From contig JAFLCC010000002.1 of assembly GCA_017302835.1 (NCBI GenBank), forward strand, positions 1 through 64,000: a DNA stretch of 64,000 nt, written 5' to 3'. This stretch comes from Deltaproteobacteria bacterium (GTDB taxonomy: Bacteria > Bdellovibrionota > Bdellovibrionia > Bdellovibrionales > Bdellovibrionaceae). Below the pieces are notes generated by a model. That model saw only the letters and a list, made by a program, of their open reading frames with translations. It was not told the DNA's origin and made no database searches. This document shows, piece by piece, positions 32,428-42,080 of this stretch (the stretch's first letter is position 1; each line of letters begins with the position of its first letter). The translations under genes and the position numbers were made by a program.

Positions 32428-33152
32428 GGGGAGACGCCAATGACATATCGTGAAGGAAACTCCTTCTCTAGGCGGTCACCAGCATATACCTTCGTCATGG
32501 CGTAGCGCAGTCCATCGACATCAAAACGGTCCACTTTAATTAGTCGAGTTTCGATGGGTTTGCTAGAAAGAATCTTGCCAGAAAAAATATATTTATTCTC
32601 AATTCTCAAGAGATTGAATTCCAATTGAATGGCAGAACCTGTCGTATTTTGAAAAACTAAATCTTTTATGCAAAATGAAACGGTTGCATCAAGACCTAAT
32701 GGCGTATGGCGCTCTTCTTCGCGATAAATATCTACAGAATGGGAACTTCTTGCTTTTGTCTTCATTCCGGCCAATAGGGCTAGGTGAAATAACATCCCAG
32801 ACACCTGACAAAGCCCACCTCCGTAATCTTGCATCGTTTTGCCATTTACAATGGCGCGACTTTTTACAAATCCATTGCTTGGGACCGGTCGGCCTATGAT
32901 TTTCCAAAACGAAAAGACCTGATTCGGTAATAATATAATGCCATTGAGGCGCTCCATGGCGAGTTTGATATTAATTATCTTTTCAGATCCAGAATCGGCT
33001 GGCCATTCGTGAAAGGCTTCTGCCACAGTGAAAAGCGATGACTGTTGTATCTTACTGACGGCGCGATCCAAATCTGGATAAATGTTCTTTCTAAAAAACC
33101 AAAACAGCTCACACTTTACAAACCGCAATAACGGCATCACGAGTGCCTTCAC
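32424..33152 (-). CDS. VanW-family protein
   Basis: The 242-residue product starts at GTG 33152 with AAGGAAAAGTC upstream. The motifs ILLPNQVFSFWKIIG, YGGGLCQVSGMLFHLALLAG and HSVDIYREEERHTPLGLDAT are characteristic of VanW-like domains. These occur in vancomycin-resistance and other envelope loci; the biochemical role is unknown. No signal peptide is clear, so it may be cytoplasmic or anchored by partners. It is coupled to the CapA-like gene, and with its neighbours suggests an envelope polymer locus. Confidence 0.85.
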   Translation of the reverse strand: MKALVMPLLRFVKCELFWFFRKNIYPDLDRAVSKIQQSSLFTVAEAFHEWPADSGSEKIINIKLAMERLNGIILLPNQVFSFWKIIGRPVPSNGFVKSRAIVNGKTMQDYGGGLCQVSGMLFHLALLAGMKTKARSSHSVDIYREEERHTPLGLDATVSFCIKDLVFQNTTGSAIQLEFNLLRIENKYIFSGKILSSKPIETRLIKVDRFDVDGLRYAMTKVYAGDRLEKEFPSRYVIGVSP

Positions 33153-33161
33153 GACTTTTCC

Positions 33162-34022
33162 TTAGAACTGAATAAGGACATGGGGTCGATCCTTTTTAAA
33201 ATTTTTAATTTCCGATGGAGTTATTGGATTTCCACGAAGATCGATGGACTTAAGAGCGCTCAATTTTGTTAGACAGCCTATGGTTTTAATTTTATTTTTT
33301 TCGAGCTTCAGATACTCTAAAGATGCCAAAGACTGTAAGGGGCAGATATCTTGAATACCATTTTGACCTAAAAATAAGCGCATGATTTTATTTAAATCTT
33401 TCAATTGGCTTACGTCTTTGATTTTGTTGTTTGTTAGATTGAGCGATTTTAACTGTTTAAGTCCGGACAGCGCTGTTAGATCTTGAACGTCACTATTAAA
33501 AATAAAAAGTCTTTCTATATTTACGAGATTTGAAATGGGCTCGAGCGAATGAATTGGGTTTTTCTTAATTCCTAATACTTTCAAATGGGTCAACGAACGA
33601 AGCGACTCTAGATTTGTTATTTTATTTGTACCCAAATAAAGCTCCTCAAGACCAATGAGTAATTCAATTGGTCTTAAATTTTCAATTTGATTTCTATACA
33701 AATTGAGTTTTTTGAGACGCGTGAGACCCATGAGCTCTTCAATGCTCTTTATACTATTATGATGAAAATCAAGTTCTTCGAGATGGGGAAAATACGATAG
33801 CCCCTCCAAATCATCAATCTCCATCACTCCCAAATTGAGGTGTCTGTCTTGATTTACTTTAATCTCTAAGCCTTCACATGAATGATTCTGTGTGGCGATT
33901 TGAAGTGCTTTAATAAAACTATTTTGCAAGTGTGTTTTGCAAAAGTGCTCAAATGGCATTTTTTTTTCTAAGTTTGAAAATGCCGAGAGCGAAAGAAGAA
34001 GAATCAAAACAAATAGGCTCAC
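33162..34022 (-). CDS. secreted leucine-rich-repeat protein
   Basis: Start GTG 34022, two bases after the stop of the upstream gene. The leader MSLFVLILLLSLSAFSNLEK is followed by ten or so 22-residue repeats of the form L-x-x-L-x-x-L-x-L-x-x-N-x-I (for example LKKLNLYRNQIENLRPIELL and LKSLNLTNNKIKDVSQLKDL). This is the internalin/SDS22-type LRR, a protein-binding arc. It probably binds a partner in the periplasm or on the surface. It ends ten bases before the VanW-like gene and belongs to the same operon. Confidence 0.88.
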   Translation of the reverse strand: MSLFVLILLLSLSAFSNLEKKMPFEHFCKTHLQNSFIKALQIATQNHSCEGLEIKVNQDRHLNLGVMEIDDLEGLSYFPHLEELDFHHNSIKSIEELMGLTRLKKLNLYRNQIENLRPIELLIGLEELYLGTNKITNLESLRSLTHLKVLGIKKNPIHSLEPISNLVNIERLFIFNSDVQDLTALSGLKQLKSLNLTNNKIKDVSQLKDLNKIMRLFLGQNGIQDICPLQSLASLEYLKLEKNKIKTIGCLTKLSALKSIDLRGNPITPSEIKNFKKDRPHVLIQF

Positions 34023-34024
34023 AA

Positions 34025-35377
34025 TTATGGAGGCCCCAAGCGCGATCTAAGGGAGGCGGGGGCTGCGTGATAGAACTGCTGTTTTTGATCAGTAGATAAT
34101 TTCGGATAAACTTTTAAAGCCACTTTTTCACTGGCTAAAGTCATAACTACCGGGTCCTTTTTTACCAGGGCCGTAAAAACGGCTTCGTTGTCTAAAATTT
34201 CAGGAGCTGCATATTGAACTGACCAAGGTCTGAAACTGCAAACATCAATAATAAATTTTGGATCTTTTTTTAGTCTGTCCGAAGAGTATTGTACTGACAT
34301 GGCGTTCACGGGCGCAATTTTCTTAAAAATTTCTGGGTTATCCCTAAGTCTTTTAGAAGCATGTTCCATTAACAGTGGGTTTTGAATCGCGGCAGTTAAG
34401 ACAACCGCCTCGTCGTCTTTTAGTTTTTCAGAAGCATATTTAATTTGTTCAGGCAGTATTTTAAATACTTCTTTAGCGATTTCAGGGTCGTTTTTTACTG
34501 TGCTTGAAAACAGTTCATAAATCAGATAAGATCCATGGGAAACAGTCTTTGCAACGAGATCAGAATCGGATTTGTATTTAATCGGCATGGCCTCCCAAAA
34601 CCCTCGCAAAGTCGAATTCGCATTTAGCCAGAATTTTTTATCGTCAATGACAGATGCAAAATATTTTTCTTGCGGCCCCCACTTTGATTTATCTTTACTT
34701 AGGTTCTTCAAAATTGTACTGGCCAAAGCAGACTGAGCCGCATTGGCAGAATCAGGGTTTGATTCCCCCTTGCCAGTCACTTGACTCAGTAAGGCGCGCA
34801 CTTCTTCTGTTGAAAACGACTCAGCTTCAAAGCTCATGGTTTCAAAGTTTGTGCCTTGGTTGAATCTTTCAAAAAACCAAGCCATACCGAGATCACTATC
34901 CATTTTATCTTTAGCACTTTTTCTGTCGAATGCTAAATCAATATCAGCAATGGAGACCCACCCCGAACCAAATTCAGACTCGATTGAAAATCGGCTCCCA
35001 TCTTTTGATGGCTTTCCCACTTTCACAATGGTGTATTTATAGAGCCTTTTCTCGCTGGCAGATTGGCTCTCAGCGCTTGGATAAATCGGAATATCATCAT
35101 GAGTGGCCAAACCCAAACCATCTTTTTGAACAATAGGTTTTGCTGGTACCTGATTTGAGACTGCCGTCGACGCATTTTTCGCTGCAGGCGCCATTTTTCT
35201 GTCGTCGGCCCAAGAGACTGAAACCACGCTCGTGATCGTCAAGAGACTAATGATTATAAGAATCTTACTTCGTGTGGTATTTTTTCTCTCTTTTTGTCTC
35301 TTCTCTTGTATTTTCGCTTGAGTCTTGTTGTCGAATTTTTTCAAGAATTCCCTCCGCTGATAGTAAGTTAAGTCCAT
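34025..35377 (-). CDS. secreted protein with DUF4116-type helical repeats
   Basis: From ATG 35377 the product is 450 residues, but its first 38 codons overlap the 3' end of the upstream O-antigen-ligase-like gene. Residues about 40-58 (ILIIISLLTITSVVSVSWAD) look like the real signal peptide, so translation may begin later from a non-ATG codon. The C-terminal half contains at least six repeats of about 22 residues (LKDDEAVVLTAAIQNPLLME, LRDNPEIFKKIAPVNAMSVQ), which match DUF4116. The middle is unknown. It is co-transcribed with the LRR gene. Confidence 0.7.
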   Translation of the reverse strand: MDLTYYQRREFLKKFDNKTQAKIQEKRQKERKNTTRSKILIIISLLTITSVVSVSWADDRKMAPAAKNASTAVSNQVPAKPIVQKDGLGLATHDDIPIYPSAESQSASEKRLYKYTIVKVGKPSKDGSRFSIESEFGSGWVSIADIDLAFDRKSAKDKMDSDLGMAWFFERFNQGTNFETMSFEAESFSTEEVRALLSQVTGKGESNPDSANAAQSALASTILKNLSKDKSKWGPQEKYFASVIDDKKFWLNANSTLRGFWEAMPIKYKSDSDLVAKTVSHGSYLIYELFSSTVKNDPEIAKEVFKILPEQIKYASEKLKDDEAVVLTAAIQNPLLMEHASKRLRDNPEIFKKIAPVNAMSVQYSSDRLKKDPKFIIDVCSFRPWSVQYAAPEILDNEAVFTALVKKDPVVMTLASEKVALKVYPKLSTDQKQQFYHAAPASLRSRLGPP

Positions 35378-37067
35378 AAGTTTTTGTCGGCACTCTCGGC
35401 TCAGTTTTTATCAATAATTGAGCGTAATAGGCAGCACTTTTTTTGTCACCTAAAGTGAGCGCACATTGGGCCAAACCAGAAATAGAGCTGAGATGCTGCG
35501 GAAATGCCATGTGAATATTTCTATAAATTTCTTGAGCATGATAGCAGTCACCAGCCAATAAAAATGATTTGGCTGAAATTTTAAGAGTATTAAAGTCAGG
35601 ATTTAACTCCATTGCCACTTTGACATAAGGTCCTGGGTCTTGAGTGGGCAAACTATTGACCGCAACAAATGCCAACCCCAGCCAGGCATCCGAGTGATTA
35701 GGGTACCGTTCAGTTAATTTTTCAAATTGGCTTTTGGCGAGTTTCAAGTCTCCTGATCTCAGAGATTTATAGCCGTTTGAGTAAAGATTTTCTGCCACAC
35801 AAAAGTGAAACAGGCTTATACAAGCTGCAGCCATGAGAATCATCAAACCGCCGTTCACTAGAGGACGGCTCAATCTTAATTTCACGGGTCGATCATTGAA
35901 AAATTTTGAGTCCTCCGTTAAAAACTCTTTTTTTAAAGTGAGGCCTAAGCCAATGGCAAAAGAAGCGACACTAACCGGTGACAGTAAGACTACGGTGTAA
36001 GTTAATTTACCCATCAGCAATAAAATAAGGCCACTATCTACTTGATCTGCTTCAACCTCTCTCGCTCTGAATCGCTTATAAATGCGAAATAGTCCGATGA
36101 AAACGAACAGCGAAGAGACTAAGCCGGGTAACCCCATTTCAGCAAAGGAGTTTATAATTAAATTGTGGGCTTCATCAATAGCTCCAGCAGTGTCTCCCAA
36201 ATTGGTTCTTAAAATTGGAAAACGCGCAAAAATTTCAACCAAGGAGGTTAAATAATATTTTCCAAAGTTTCCTGTTCCTACCCCCCAGGGTAAATGATCC
36301 AAACCCATTTTCAGGCCAACAAACCAAATCAGCAAGCGCCCGCGAACAGATTGGCTCAGTAAGCTTATGGTGAGAATAGCAAAAGTCGCCGAGGACCAGT
36401 AGGTCTTTGGAAATCGTGAAAGGAGTGGCCTTCCCCAAATCAAGCAGAGCAAAAATAATGTTCCTTTACTTTGAATGATCCATAACCCCGCAAGAATCAA
36501 AATCGCGCCAGTTATAAAGAAGAGATTTTTTTCTTCTTTTAATTTTTGAGCGTAAGGGAATTGCAACAGCAAACCTACACTTAAGAAAGTGGCTAGGAAC
36601 TCTCTATTGCCAACGAGTCCAGAGCTACGCTTGACCTCAAAACCAATATTCATGTTTTGCCAAAACTCAGGCCAAATCAGTTGAGCCGCAACAACAACTG
36701 CCTGCAAGACTGCCATGGAAAAAAACCAGCTTCGCAATTTATATGCAGACACTGGATCTAAGCACATTGTGGTTACAAAAAGCACAAGGCCTGACATTAA
36801 AAATGTCCAGGTCAGCGAAGCACTCCCACCGAGAGTACTGAATAAAACGACTATCAAAAAGTAAGACATTATTAAAATAGAATTCAGCCCTGAGAAAAGG
36901 GGCACCACTATTTTTAATTTTTGGTTCTTAATTAGAAGAATTGAGCAAATGCATGCCCCTGCCACAAGGATAATGGCTTTGGCCGTGAAATAAACTTGAT
37001 GAAGAGCTGGCAGAACCACCATCGAAATCAAGAATATATTTAGGGCTAAAAATGCTACCATTCCCAA
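35265..37067 (-). CDS. O-antigen ligase/polymerase-like membrane protein with TPR tail
   Basis: The 600-residue product has about ten to twelve membrane helices in its first 400 residues. It has Wzy/WaaL-type motifs: SSGLVGNREFLATFLSVGLL, GLKMGLDHLPWGVGTGNFGK and DEAHNLIINSFAEMGLPGLV. The last 170 residues are tetratricopeptide repeats (LKLAKSQFEKLTERYPNHSD, AWLGLAFVAVNS). The fold joins sugar polymers or transfers O-antigen in the periplasm. The start overlaps the M23 peptidase stop (ATGGTAG), so it is coupled to that gene. It starts at TTG 37067 or ATG 37061. Confidence 0.85.
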   Translation of the reverse strand: MGMVAFLALNIFLISMVVLPALHQVYFTAKAIILVAGACICSILLIKNQKLKIVVPLFSGLNSILIMSYFLIVVLFSTLGGSASLTWTFLMSGLVLFVTTMCLDPVSAYKLRSWFFSMAVLQAVVVAAQLIWPEFWQNMNIGFEVKRSSGLVGNREFLATFLSVGLLLQFPYAQKLKEEKNLFFITGAILILAGLWIIQSKGTLFLLCLIWGRPLLSRFPKTYWSSATFAILTISLLSQSVRGRLLIWFVGLKMGLDHLPWGVGTGNFGKYYLTSLVEIFARFPILRTNLGDTAGAIDEAHNLIINSFAEMGLPGLVSSLFVFIGLFRIYKRFRAREVEADQVDSGLILLLMGKLTYTVVLLSPVSVASFAIGLGLTLKKEFLTEDSKFFNDRPVKLRLSRPLVNGGLMILMAAACISLFHFCVAENLYSNGYKSLRSGDLKLAKSQFEKLTERYPNHSDAWLGLAFVAVNSLPTQDPGPYVKVAMELNPDFNTLKISAKSFLLAGDCYHAQEIYRNIHMAFPQHLSSISGLAQCALTLGDKKSAAYYAQLLIKTEPRVPTKTYGLNLLSAEGILEKIRQQDSSENTREETKREKKYHTK

Positions 37068-37969
37068 AGGCCTTCTAATGGCAAGGATGGATTCACAAAT
37101 ATTTTGGATAATTTTTCATGTAAATTAGCGTGTATAGAACCATTCCCAAGATCATCTAAGCCTTTTCTCACTTCGAAATGCACATGATTGTACACATGAT
37201 GTGTTTTTTTGAATTCTTCTCGAGTAAAGGTGCGGGCCAACATGGTTTGAGAATTGACAAGATCGCCTACAGAAACAGCGAGATCTTTTACGTGTGAATA
37301 AGCACTATAAAAAATGGTTTTGTCTTTTTTAAGGTGTCTGATGAATAAAGTCGACTGCGTCTTTAAATTTGAGATCATAACGACCTGGCCGTCAGCAGGA
37401 GATAGAATACTTTCCTCATAGGGCGTAGGGATATCTATGGCCGTATGAAACCTCTCACCTTTTCTTTGTCTTCCGAATTGTCCACTGACAGGGATGTTTT
37501 TTTCTAAATAAACTTTCCCTCTTAAGCTTTTTACTGGCACCAAAAAAACATCCGCAGTGCTGACAAGGCCGCTTTTTTCACTCGGTTCTAAAAACAAGGT
37601 ACGGTCGGCTATTTTAATTTTAAAAGCCCCTTGATCATTTTGCAGAGGACATACGATAGGACGATGGGAGTAACTGATGATTCCTTCAACAGAGACAGAG
37701 CCGTCTTTGAATTTATCTAAAATGAGCACATGACTTTGGTCGAGCTTAAAGAAGAGCTTATCATTCTTGCAATCTGCTTGCAGAAAAATCTTTCTCTTAA
37801 TAAAACTCGAACGGATCTCTGATAATAAAAAATATTTCTGCTGTAGGTGATTGCAAGGGAATAGGTTTTTGGATTGAGCCTCCGCGCACGTGAAAAAAAA
37901 AGTGATGCTACAAATAATTATAGACAAAAAATGCGTGGAGCATAGAATATTTTTATTCATTGCCATCAA
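37055..37969 (-). CDS. secreted M23-family (LytM) peptidase-like protein
   Basis: The 304-residue product has a signal peptide and an M23 domain in its second half. FHTAIDIPTP gives the H-x-x-x-D metal pair, ILSPADGQVVMISNLK and YSAYSHVKDLAVSVGDLVNS follow, and NHVHFEVRKG gives the H-x-H motif. All zinc ligands of lysostaphin-type peptidases appear present. It probably cuts peptide cross-links in peptidoglycan or regulates envelope growth. It overlaps the O-antigen-ligase-like gene by 13 bases at most. The start is most likely ATG 37960 or 37966; the frame opens at TTG 37969. Confidence 0.87.
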   Translation of the reverse strand: MMAMNKNILCSTHFLSIIICSITFFFTCAEAQSKNLFPCNHLQQKYFLLSEIRSSFIKRKIFLQADCKNDKLFFKLDQSHVLILDKFKDGSVSVEGIISYSHRPIVCPLQNDQGAFKIKIADRTLFLEPSEKSGLVSTADVFLVPVKSLRGKVYLEKNIPVSGQFGRQRKGERFHTAIDIPTPYEESILSPADGQVVMISNLKTQSTLFIRHLKKDKTIFYSAYSHVKDLAVSVGDLVNSQTMLARTFTREEFKKTHHVYNHVHFEVRKGLDDLGNGSIHANLHEKLSKIFVNPSLPLEGLWEW

Positions 37970-37990
37970 TAAAATAGGAGAGACATAACC

Positions 37991-39229
37991 TTGTCAACTT
38001 TATCAAAATCCCGATGGGTATTATTTGGCGTTGTTTTTCTTTGCAAGGTATTGGGCTTAGGTGCAGAGCTTAAAAAGATTCAAAACTCGATGGCCACGCC
38101 AAAAGAGGTCGCCGCTCCTATCTCTTGGGGCAAAGATTATGAAACTCTAAAGTTGCAATTTCACAGCGTTAGAAAACTCCCAAATAAAAAATTATTGATT
38201 GTTTCCACAGGGACGACGGCCAGCGCCCCGCTGACGGCCCTTTTTTTTGACCCTGTTGCTGAAACAACTTCACGCCCCATTCCCTATCCAACCACCTTAG
38301 AACCTAATTTCGAGGGTGTCGTTGGTTTCAAGATTAACGACCAAATCCTAGGATTCACCAATCTTTCTCAAACGCCTTATGGAAACGTGTACGGTAGCGT
38401 GACAAATAGGATTGTATTTTGGAATGCAACGAAAAATAGCTGGGCAGCCGAAGCTATTGAGTTTGACAGCAAATCGCAAGCGGCACTGCCAATCATCCGT
38501 CACCGAAAAGGCACTGATGAAATTGTCTTTTTCAAAGGCGAAGGGGTAGATACTCTTGGAAAAAGCATAAAAATTCCTGGCATACAAATAAACGTTACAG
38601 GACGTGTTGTGCTGGCTGATGGACGTATCGAGGAAAGTAACTCCCTCGGGCACCTTGTTAGAGCGCGAGTCAATTTTGATACCAGTACCTTTGCCGACGG
38701 CAGAATCTTTATTGTCGGTGGGAATGAACTCTCTTATTCAGGGGGAGAAAACGGAGATTACAGAGACTTAGTCACTGCAAAAACAGCAGAATTCTATTCT
38801 CCAGAGAAAAACATTTGGTATGAAACTCCGCCACTCCCGAGCGAAATCACTTCTGCTAAAGCCTATAATCTGAATGAGAAAGAGGTTCTCGTTGTCAATG
38901 TTATTAGTGGAGTAGGTTTTATCTGGTCATTTGCTACCAAATCATGGACATCTGCTTTTGATCTTAAGAAAGAGGTTAGCCGTGGGCTGATGCTTTCAAA
39001 TGGTAAATTTATAGCAACCGTTGCAGGTGAAAAAAGTGGTTCCGAAAAAATGTTGATTTGGAATCCAACCACTAAACAAATTGACTACAAAGAGTCCCCA
39101 TTAAATTTTAACAAGGGAACAAATTTAATTGAGATGGAGGATCAAAAAGTTCTTGAGACCCAGCCTAGTGGGGCTATCATTTGGAATTTCAAAGACGATT
39201 CAAGCAAACTGCTTACAAAAACAAAATAA
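37991..39229 (+). CDS. secreted kelch-type beta-propeller-like protein
   Basis: The 412-residue product starts at TTG 37991 with AGGAG about 11 bases upstream. A signal peptide (MSTLSKSRWVLFGVVFLCKV) is followed by repeated beta-motifs such as DGRIFIVGGNEL, TAKTAEFYSPEKNIWYETPP and WNPTTKQIDY. These are kelch or galactose-oxidase-type propeller blades. It probably binds a sugar or protein. It is divergent from the M23 gene with only 21 bases between them and is followed six bases later by the SGNH-like gene, so it begins an operon with the MBOAT pair. Confidence 0.75.
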   Translation: MSTLSKSRWVLFGVVFLCKVLGLGAELKKIQNSMATPKEVAAPISWGKDYETLKLQFHSVRKLPNKKLLIVSTGTTASAPLTALFFDPVAETTSRPIPYPTTLEPNFEGVVGFKINDQILGFTNLSQTPYGNVYGSVTNRIVFWNATKNSWAAEAIEFDSKSQAALPIIRHRKGTDEIVFFKGEGVDTLGKSIKIPGIQINVTGRVVLADGRIEESNSLGHLVRARVNFDTSTFADGRIFIVGGNELSYSGGENGDYRDLVTAKTAEFYSPEKNIWYETPPLPSEITSAKAYNLNEKEVLVVNVISGVGFIWSFATKSWTSAFDLKKEVSRGLMLSNGKFIATVAGEKSGSEKMLIWNPTTKQIDYKESPLNFNKGTNLIEMEDQKVLETQPSGAIIWNFKDDSSKLLTKTK

Positions 39230-39235
39230 ATCTTT

Positions 39236-40345
39236 GTGAAAAATCGACTGGCAACTAAAGCCTACATCACCATTCTTTCTATATGCTTGATCGTGGCCTT
39301 GTTTAATTTTTTTATTAATCCATATAATGCTTATCTCATAACTAATTCCGAAGGAATTGATCTAACTAATTCCACAGGAATTGAACTTACCAGATCCGAA
39401 GGAATTGATGCCTATAAAAACTATCCCGTAATGGCGCCACTAGGGAAAATTTCTCTATTGAAGAAAGTCTCTTGCCAGCGAATTTTGATAGGAACTTCAC
39501 GTGTGGAATTTGCACTTAACCCATTTGACCCTCATTGGTATGATATGGTGACTTGCAATCTCGGTCTTTCTGGCAGTTCCATAGGCGATCAGGTGAAAAT
39601 GATTGAACTAGCGCTTGAAAAAACAGATGTAAGAGAAGTGATCTGGGCTCTCGACTTTCAGTCTTTCGCAAAAAATCACAAGCATGTTTTAAAAAAAAAT
39701 GAAATCACCTCGCTATTATCATGGAGCGAAACCAAAGAAAGTATCAAAGTGGTGTCTCGATTTTTACAAGATATAAAATCAGGCTACGACAGTTATGGTT
39801 TCTTAGCGATACCTCCGTTAAAGGCGCTCGCACTGACTCGATTTCAAAATGACGTCAAACAATACACGTTAGATCAAAATATGTATCTTGATTACCGACT
39901 CGATAAGGAAGTGATTTCAGAAGTCTCAAAAATTAAAGACCGACTACTCAGCAAAAATATTAAAATTCATTTTTTAGTGTTGCCTGTTCATGCTGCCCAT
40001 TTTCAAATTAGGCACAAAATGCAATTAGATGCCACTTACCAAAAATGGATTTTAAACTTGATTCAATATTTAAAACCTATCTACATCTCGGCTGAAGTCA
40101 CGTTCCCTAATGATGAACCCGTGCCCCTTAATTATCAAAAAATGCGCTGGTTTTGGGATACCAACCATATTACCAAAGAGTATGGAGCGATAATCATAGC
40201 CGACTTCTATAGTCAAACGCACTCGGTGGGCACGTTTATTTCGAGTCCCGAAAATTACTTAAGGCTCAATGAAAAATCACAAGATTTGCTACAAAGCTGG
40301 GCGAAAAAAAATGAAAAGCTGCTCACCACGATAGGTTTAAAATGA
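39236..40345 (+). CDS. SGNH/DltD-like membrane-anchored partner of the MBOAT transferase
   Basis: The 369-residue product starts at GTG 39236. One N-terminal membrane helix (about residues 9-28) precedes a periplasmic domain with ILIGTSRVEFALNP, CNLGLSGSSIGDQVKMIELA and EVIWALDFQSF, then a C-terminal segment with WDTNHITKEYGA. This is the pattern of proteins encoded with MBOAT acyltransferases (DltD/AlgX-like). Residues 35-58 carry three copies of an eight-residue repeat. It overlaps the MBOAT gene by four bases, so they act together in acylating an envelope polymer. Confidence 0.75.
   Translation: MKNRLATKAYITILSICLIVALFNFFINPYNAYLITNSEGIDLTNSTGIELTRSEGIDAYKNYPVMAPLGKISLLKKVSCQRILIGTSRVEFALNPFDPHWYDMVTCNLGLSGSSIGDQVKMIELALEKTDVREVIWALDFQSFAKNHKHVLKKNEITSLLSWSETKESIKVVSRFLQDIKSGYDSYGFLAIPPLKALALTRFQNDVKQYTLDQNMYLDYRLDKEVISEVSKIKDRLLSKNIKIHFLVLPVHAAHFQIRHKMQLDATYQKWILNLIQYLKPIYISAEVTFPNDEPVPLNYQKMRWFWDTNHITKEYGAIIIADFYSQTHSVGTFISSPENYLRLNEKSQDLLQSWAKKNEKLLTTIGLK
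39341..39412 (+). repeat. three 24-base in-frame tandem repeats
   Basis: Units at 39341-39364, 39365-39388 and 39389-39412 share ACTAATTCC-AAGGAATTGA and encode TNSEGIDL, TNSTGIEL and TRSEGIDA. The third unit has drifted most. They lie at the start of the periplasmic domain of the SGNH-like protein. Confidence 0.85.
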
Positions 40346-41685
40346 TCTTTCACGGACGTATTTTTTTGTTAATTACTTACCCCTTATTGTGCCTTCTCTT
40401 TCATTTCCTCCCCAAATTTCGTTTACAAATTGTTATACTTTTTTCGCTTTCGCTCGTTGCGATCAACGGGAAACAAGATTTATTTCTTTTAATGTTTTCA
40501 ATCCTCATCAATTATTTTTTTTCAAGAGTGGTCTTAAGTTCCGATGCAGAAACCAAAAAGAGATGTTTTTACCTCAGCCTGGTTTTTAATGTTTCTCTCC
40601 TTTTAATATGTAAAATTAAATATGACGATTGGCTGGCTGGTGTGATTCCATTGGGTATTTCGTTCTACACCTTTCAACAAATTGGGTTTCAATACGATCT
40701 TTTCAGTAAAAAAATCAAACACACTCTTTTTTCTGAGTATTTATTTATTATTTCTTTTTTCCCCCATTTGGCGGCAGGGCCCATTGTCGCATACAAAAAT
40801 CATTTGGCCCAGATTCGTTCGGAAAAATGGAAGACTCAGCCTCTCTCTTTGACATTGCCAAATCTGAGTCTTTTAATTATTGGGCTCGCAAAAAAAGTTT
40901 TAATCGCAGATCAAATCTCGCCCCTTGTGTCTCAAGCTTATTCTTTAGCTTCAAATTTACATTCGCAGCTCAATCTGGAGCATTTTTTATTGAGCACCTT
41001 TGGCTATGGGTTTGAAATATATTTCGATTTCTCGGGATACTCAGACATAGCCATGGCTCTTGCTCTCATTATTGGGATAGAACTCCCTATAAACTTTAAC
41101 TCACCCTACAAAAGCCAAAATATCATCGTATTCTGGCGACGTTGGCATATTTCGCTTTCTTCATTTATTCGTGAATACTTTTACAATCCTCTTCGTGAGC
41201 GTTTTGAAAGCCTCTACTCCAAATTCATTATCATTTTCTTTGTTATGGTCATTGTTGGCCTCTGGCATGGTATTGGATGGATGTTCTTATTCTGGGGTCT
41301 CGCTCACGGTATCTTGTTGGCAGCAAATCATTTTTTTAATCACCTAAACTGTAGAATGCCGAAATTTATTTCTTTTCTATTAACCTACGTGTCCGTAAAT
41401 CTATTGTGGCTTTTATTTAACAATATCAATTCGAGCTCGGTCTTACGATTACTTCAATCCGCACAAAACCCAGTCATTACAAATAAAAGCTTCATATTGG
41501 CGGTTTTATTTTTGGCTGTTACCAGTGCCCCCAACTCAATAGCTATTTTTGACTGGGTTCACACTCAGTTCGAAAACCAAAGAAAGTCTCTTCGGTCGCT
41601 TTACTTACTTTGTCTTATCATGATAGGAATCTTAGTTATTTTATTTTCTGAAGACCAAAATGAATTTATCTACTTTAGATTCTGA
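40342..41685 (+). CDS. MBOAT-family membrane O-acyltransferase
   Basis: The 447-residue product has about eleven membrane helices and the family signatures IPLGISFYTFQQIGF, FPHLAAGPIVAY, YFDFSGYSDIAMALA, FWRRWHISLSSFIREYFY and VGLWHGIGW. His309 in the last is the expected catalytic His and His269 in WRRWHIS is the conserved second one. Such enzymes (AlgI, PatA, DltB) move acyl groups across the membrane onto polysaccharides or teichoic-type polymers. It overlaps the SGNH-like gene. Together with the kelch protein and O-antigen-ligase gene it suggests acetylation of a surface polysaccharide. Confidence 0.93.
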   Translation: MIFHGRIFLLITYPLLCLLFHFLPKFRLQIVILFSLSLVAINGKQDLFLLMFSILINYFFSRVVLSSDAETKKRCFYLSLVFNVSLLLICKIKYDDWLAGVIPLGISFYTFQQIGFQYDLFSKKIKHTLFSEYLFIISFFPHLAAGPIVAYKNHLAQIRSEKWKTQPLSLTLPNLSLLIIGLAKKVLIADQISPLVSQAYSLASNLHSQLNLEHFLLSTFGYGFEIYFDFSGYSDIAMALALIIGIELPINFNSPYKSQNIIVFWRRWHISLSSFIREYFYNPLRERFESLYSKFIIIFFVMVIVGLWHGIGWMFLFWGLAHGILLAANHFFNHLNCRMPKFISFLLTYVSVNLLWLLFNNINSSSVLRLLQSAQNPVITNKSFILAVLFLAVTSAPNSIAIFDWVHTQFENQRKSLRSLYLLCLIMIGILVILFSEDQNEFIYFRF

Positions 41686-41815
41686 TCCATATAATGTTGA
41701 AACGTCGAATAATAATTGGCTTTCTCACAATTCAAAAAACCACTTTCTCCTTGCCTGTGTAGTATCGTGTTCCTTTGCAAAGGTAGTCACTTTCTGCTAG
41801 ATAGTAAAGAATTCC

Positions 41816-42080
41816 TTATTTTATGATACTAGTAGCAGCTTCTAATACTTTTTTTGCTAATTCAAGTGCTGATTTAAGATCATCACTATCAAGCTCAAAA
41901 GTACCTTCTTCATATCTTCGAACCGTGGCATACTCGGTTAGTTCATTTAAACCAGGAAGACTAGAGAAAGCTTCTTCCTTTATTGGAAGTAGCTAAAACT
42001 TCAGCTGTTTCATAATCTCCTTTAGCAATTTTTAAAAGCTCGTAAGCATATTCTTTTTTAAACTTTTGCTCTTTGATCAT
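41816..42080 (-). pseudogene. decayed HEPN-domain gene (toxin half of a HEPN/MNT pair)
   Basis: The ATG at 42080 opens MIKEQKFKKEYAYELLKIAK then ends in a stop after SNKGRSFL. In a shifted frame the sequence continues EAFSSLPGLNELTEYATVRR, LDSDDLKSALELAKKVLEAA and stops at TAA 41816-41818. The beginning and end match HEPN proteins, but the central part with the RxxxxH active site is missing and the frame is broken. The start overlaps the MNT gene by 23 bases. It is almost certainly inactive. Confidence 0.7.
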
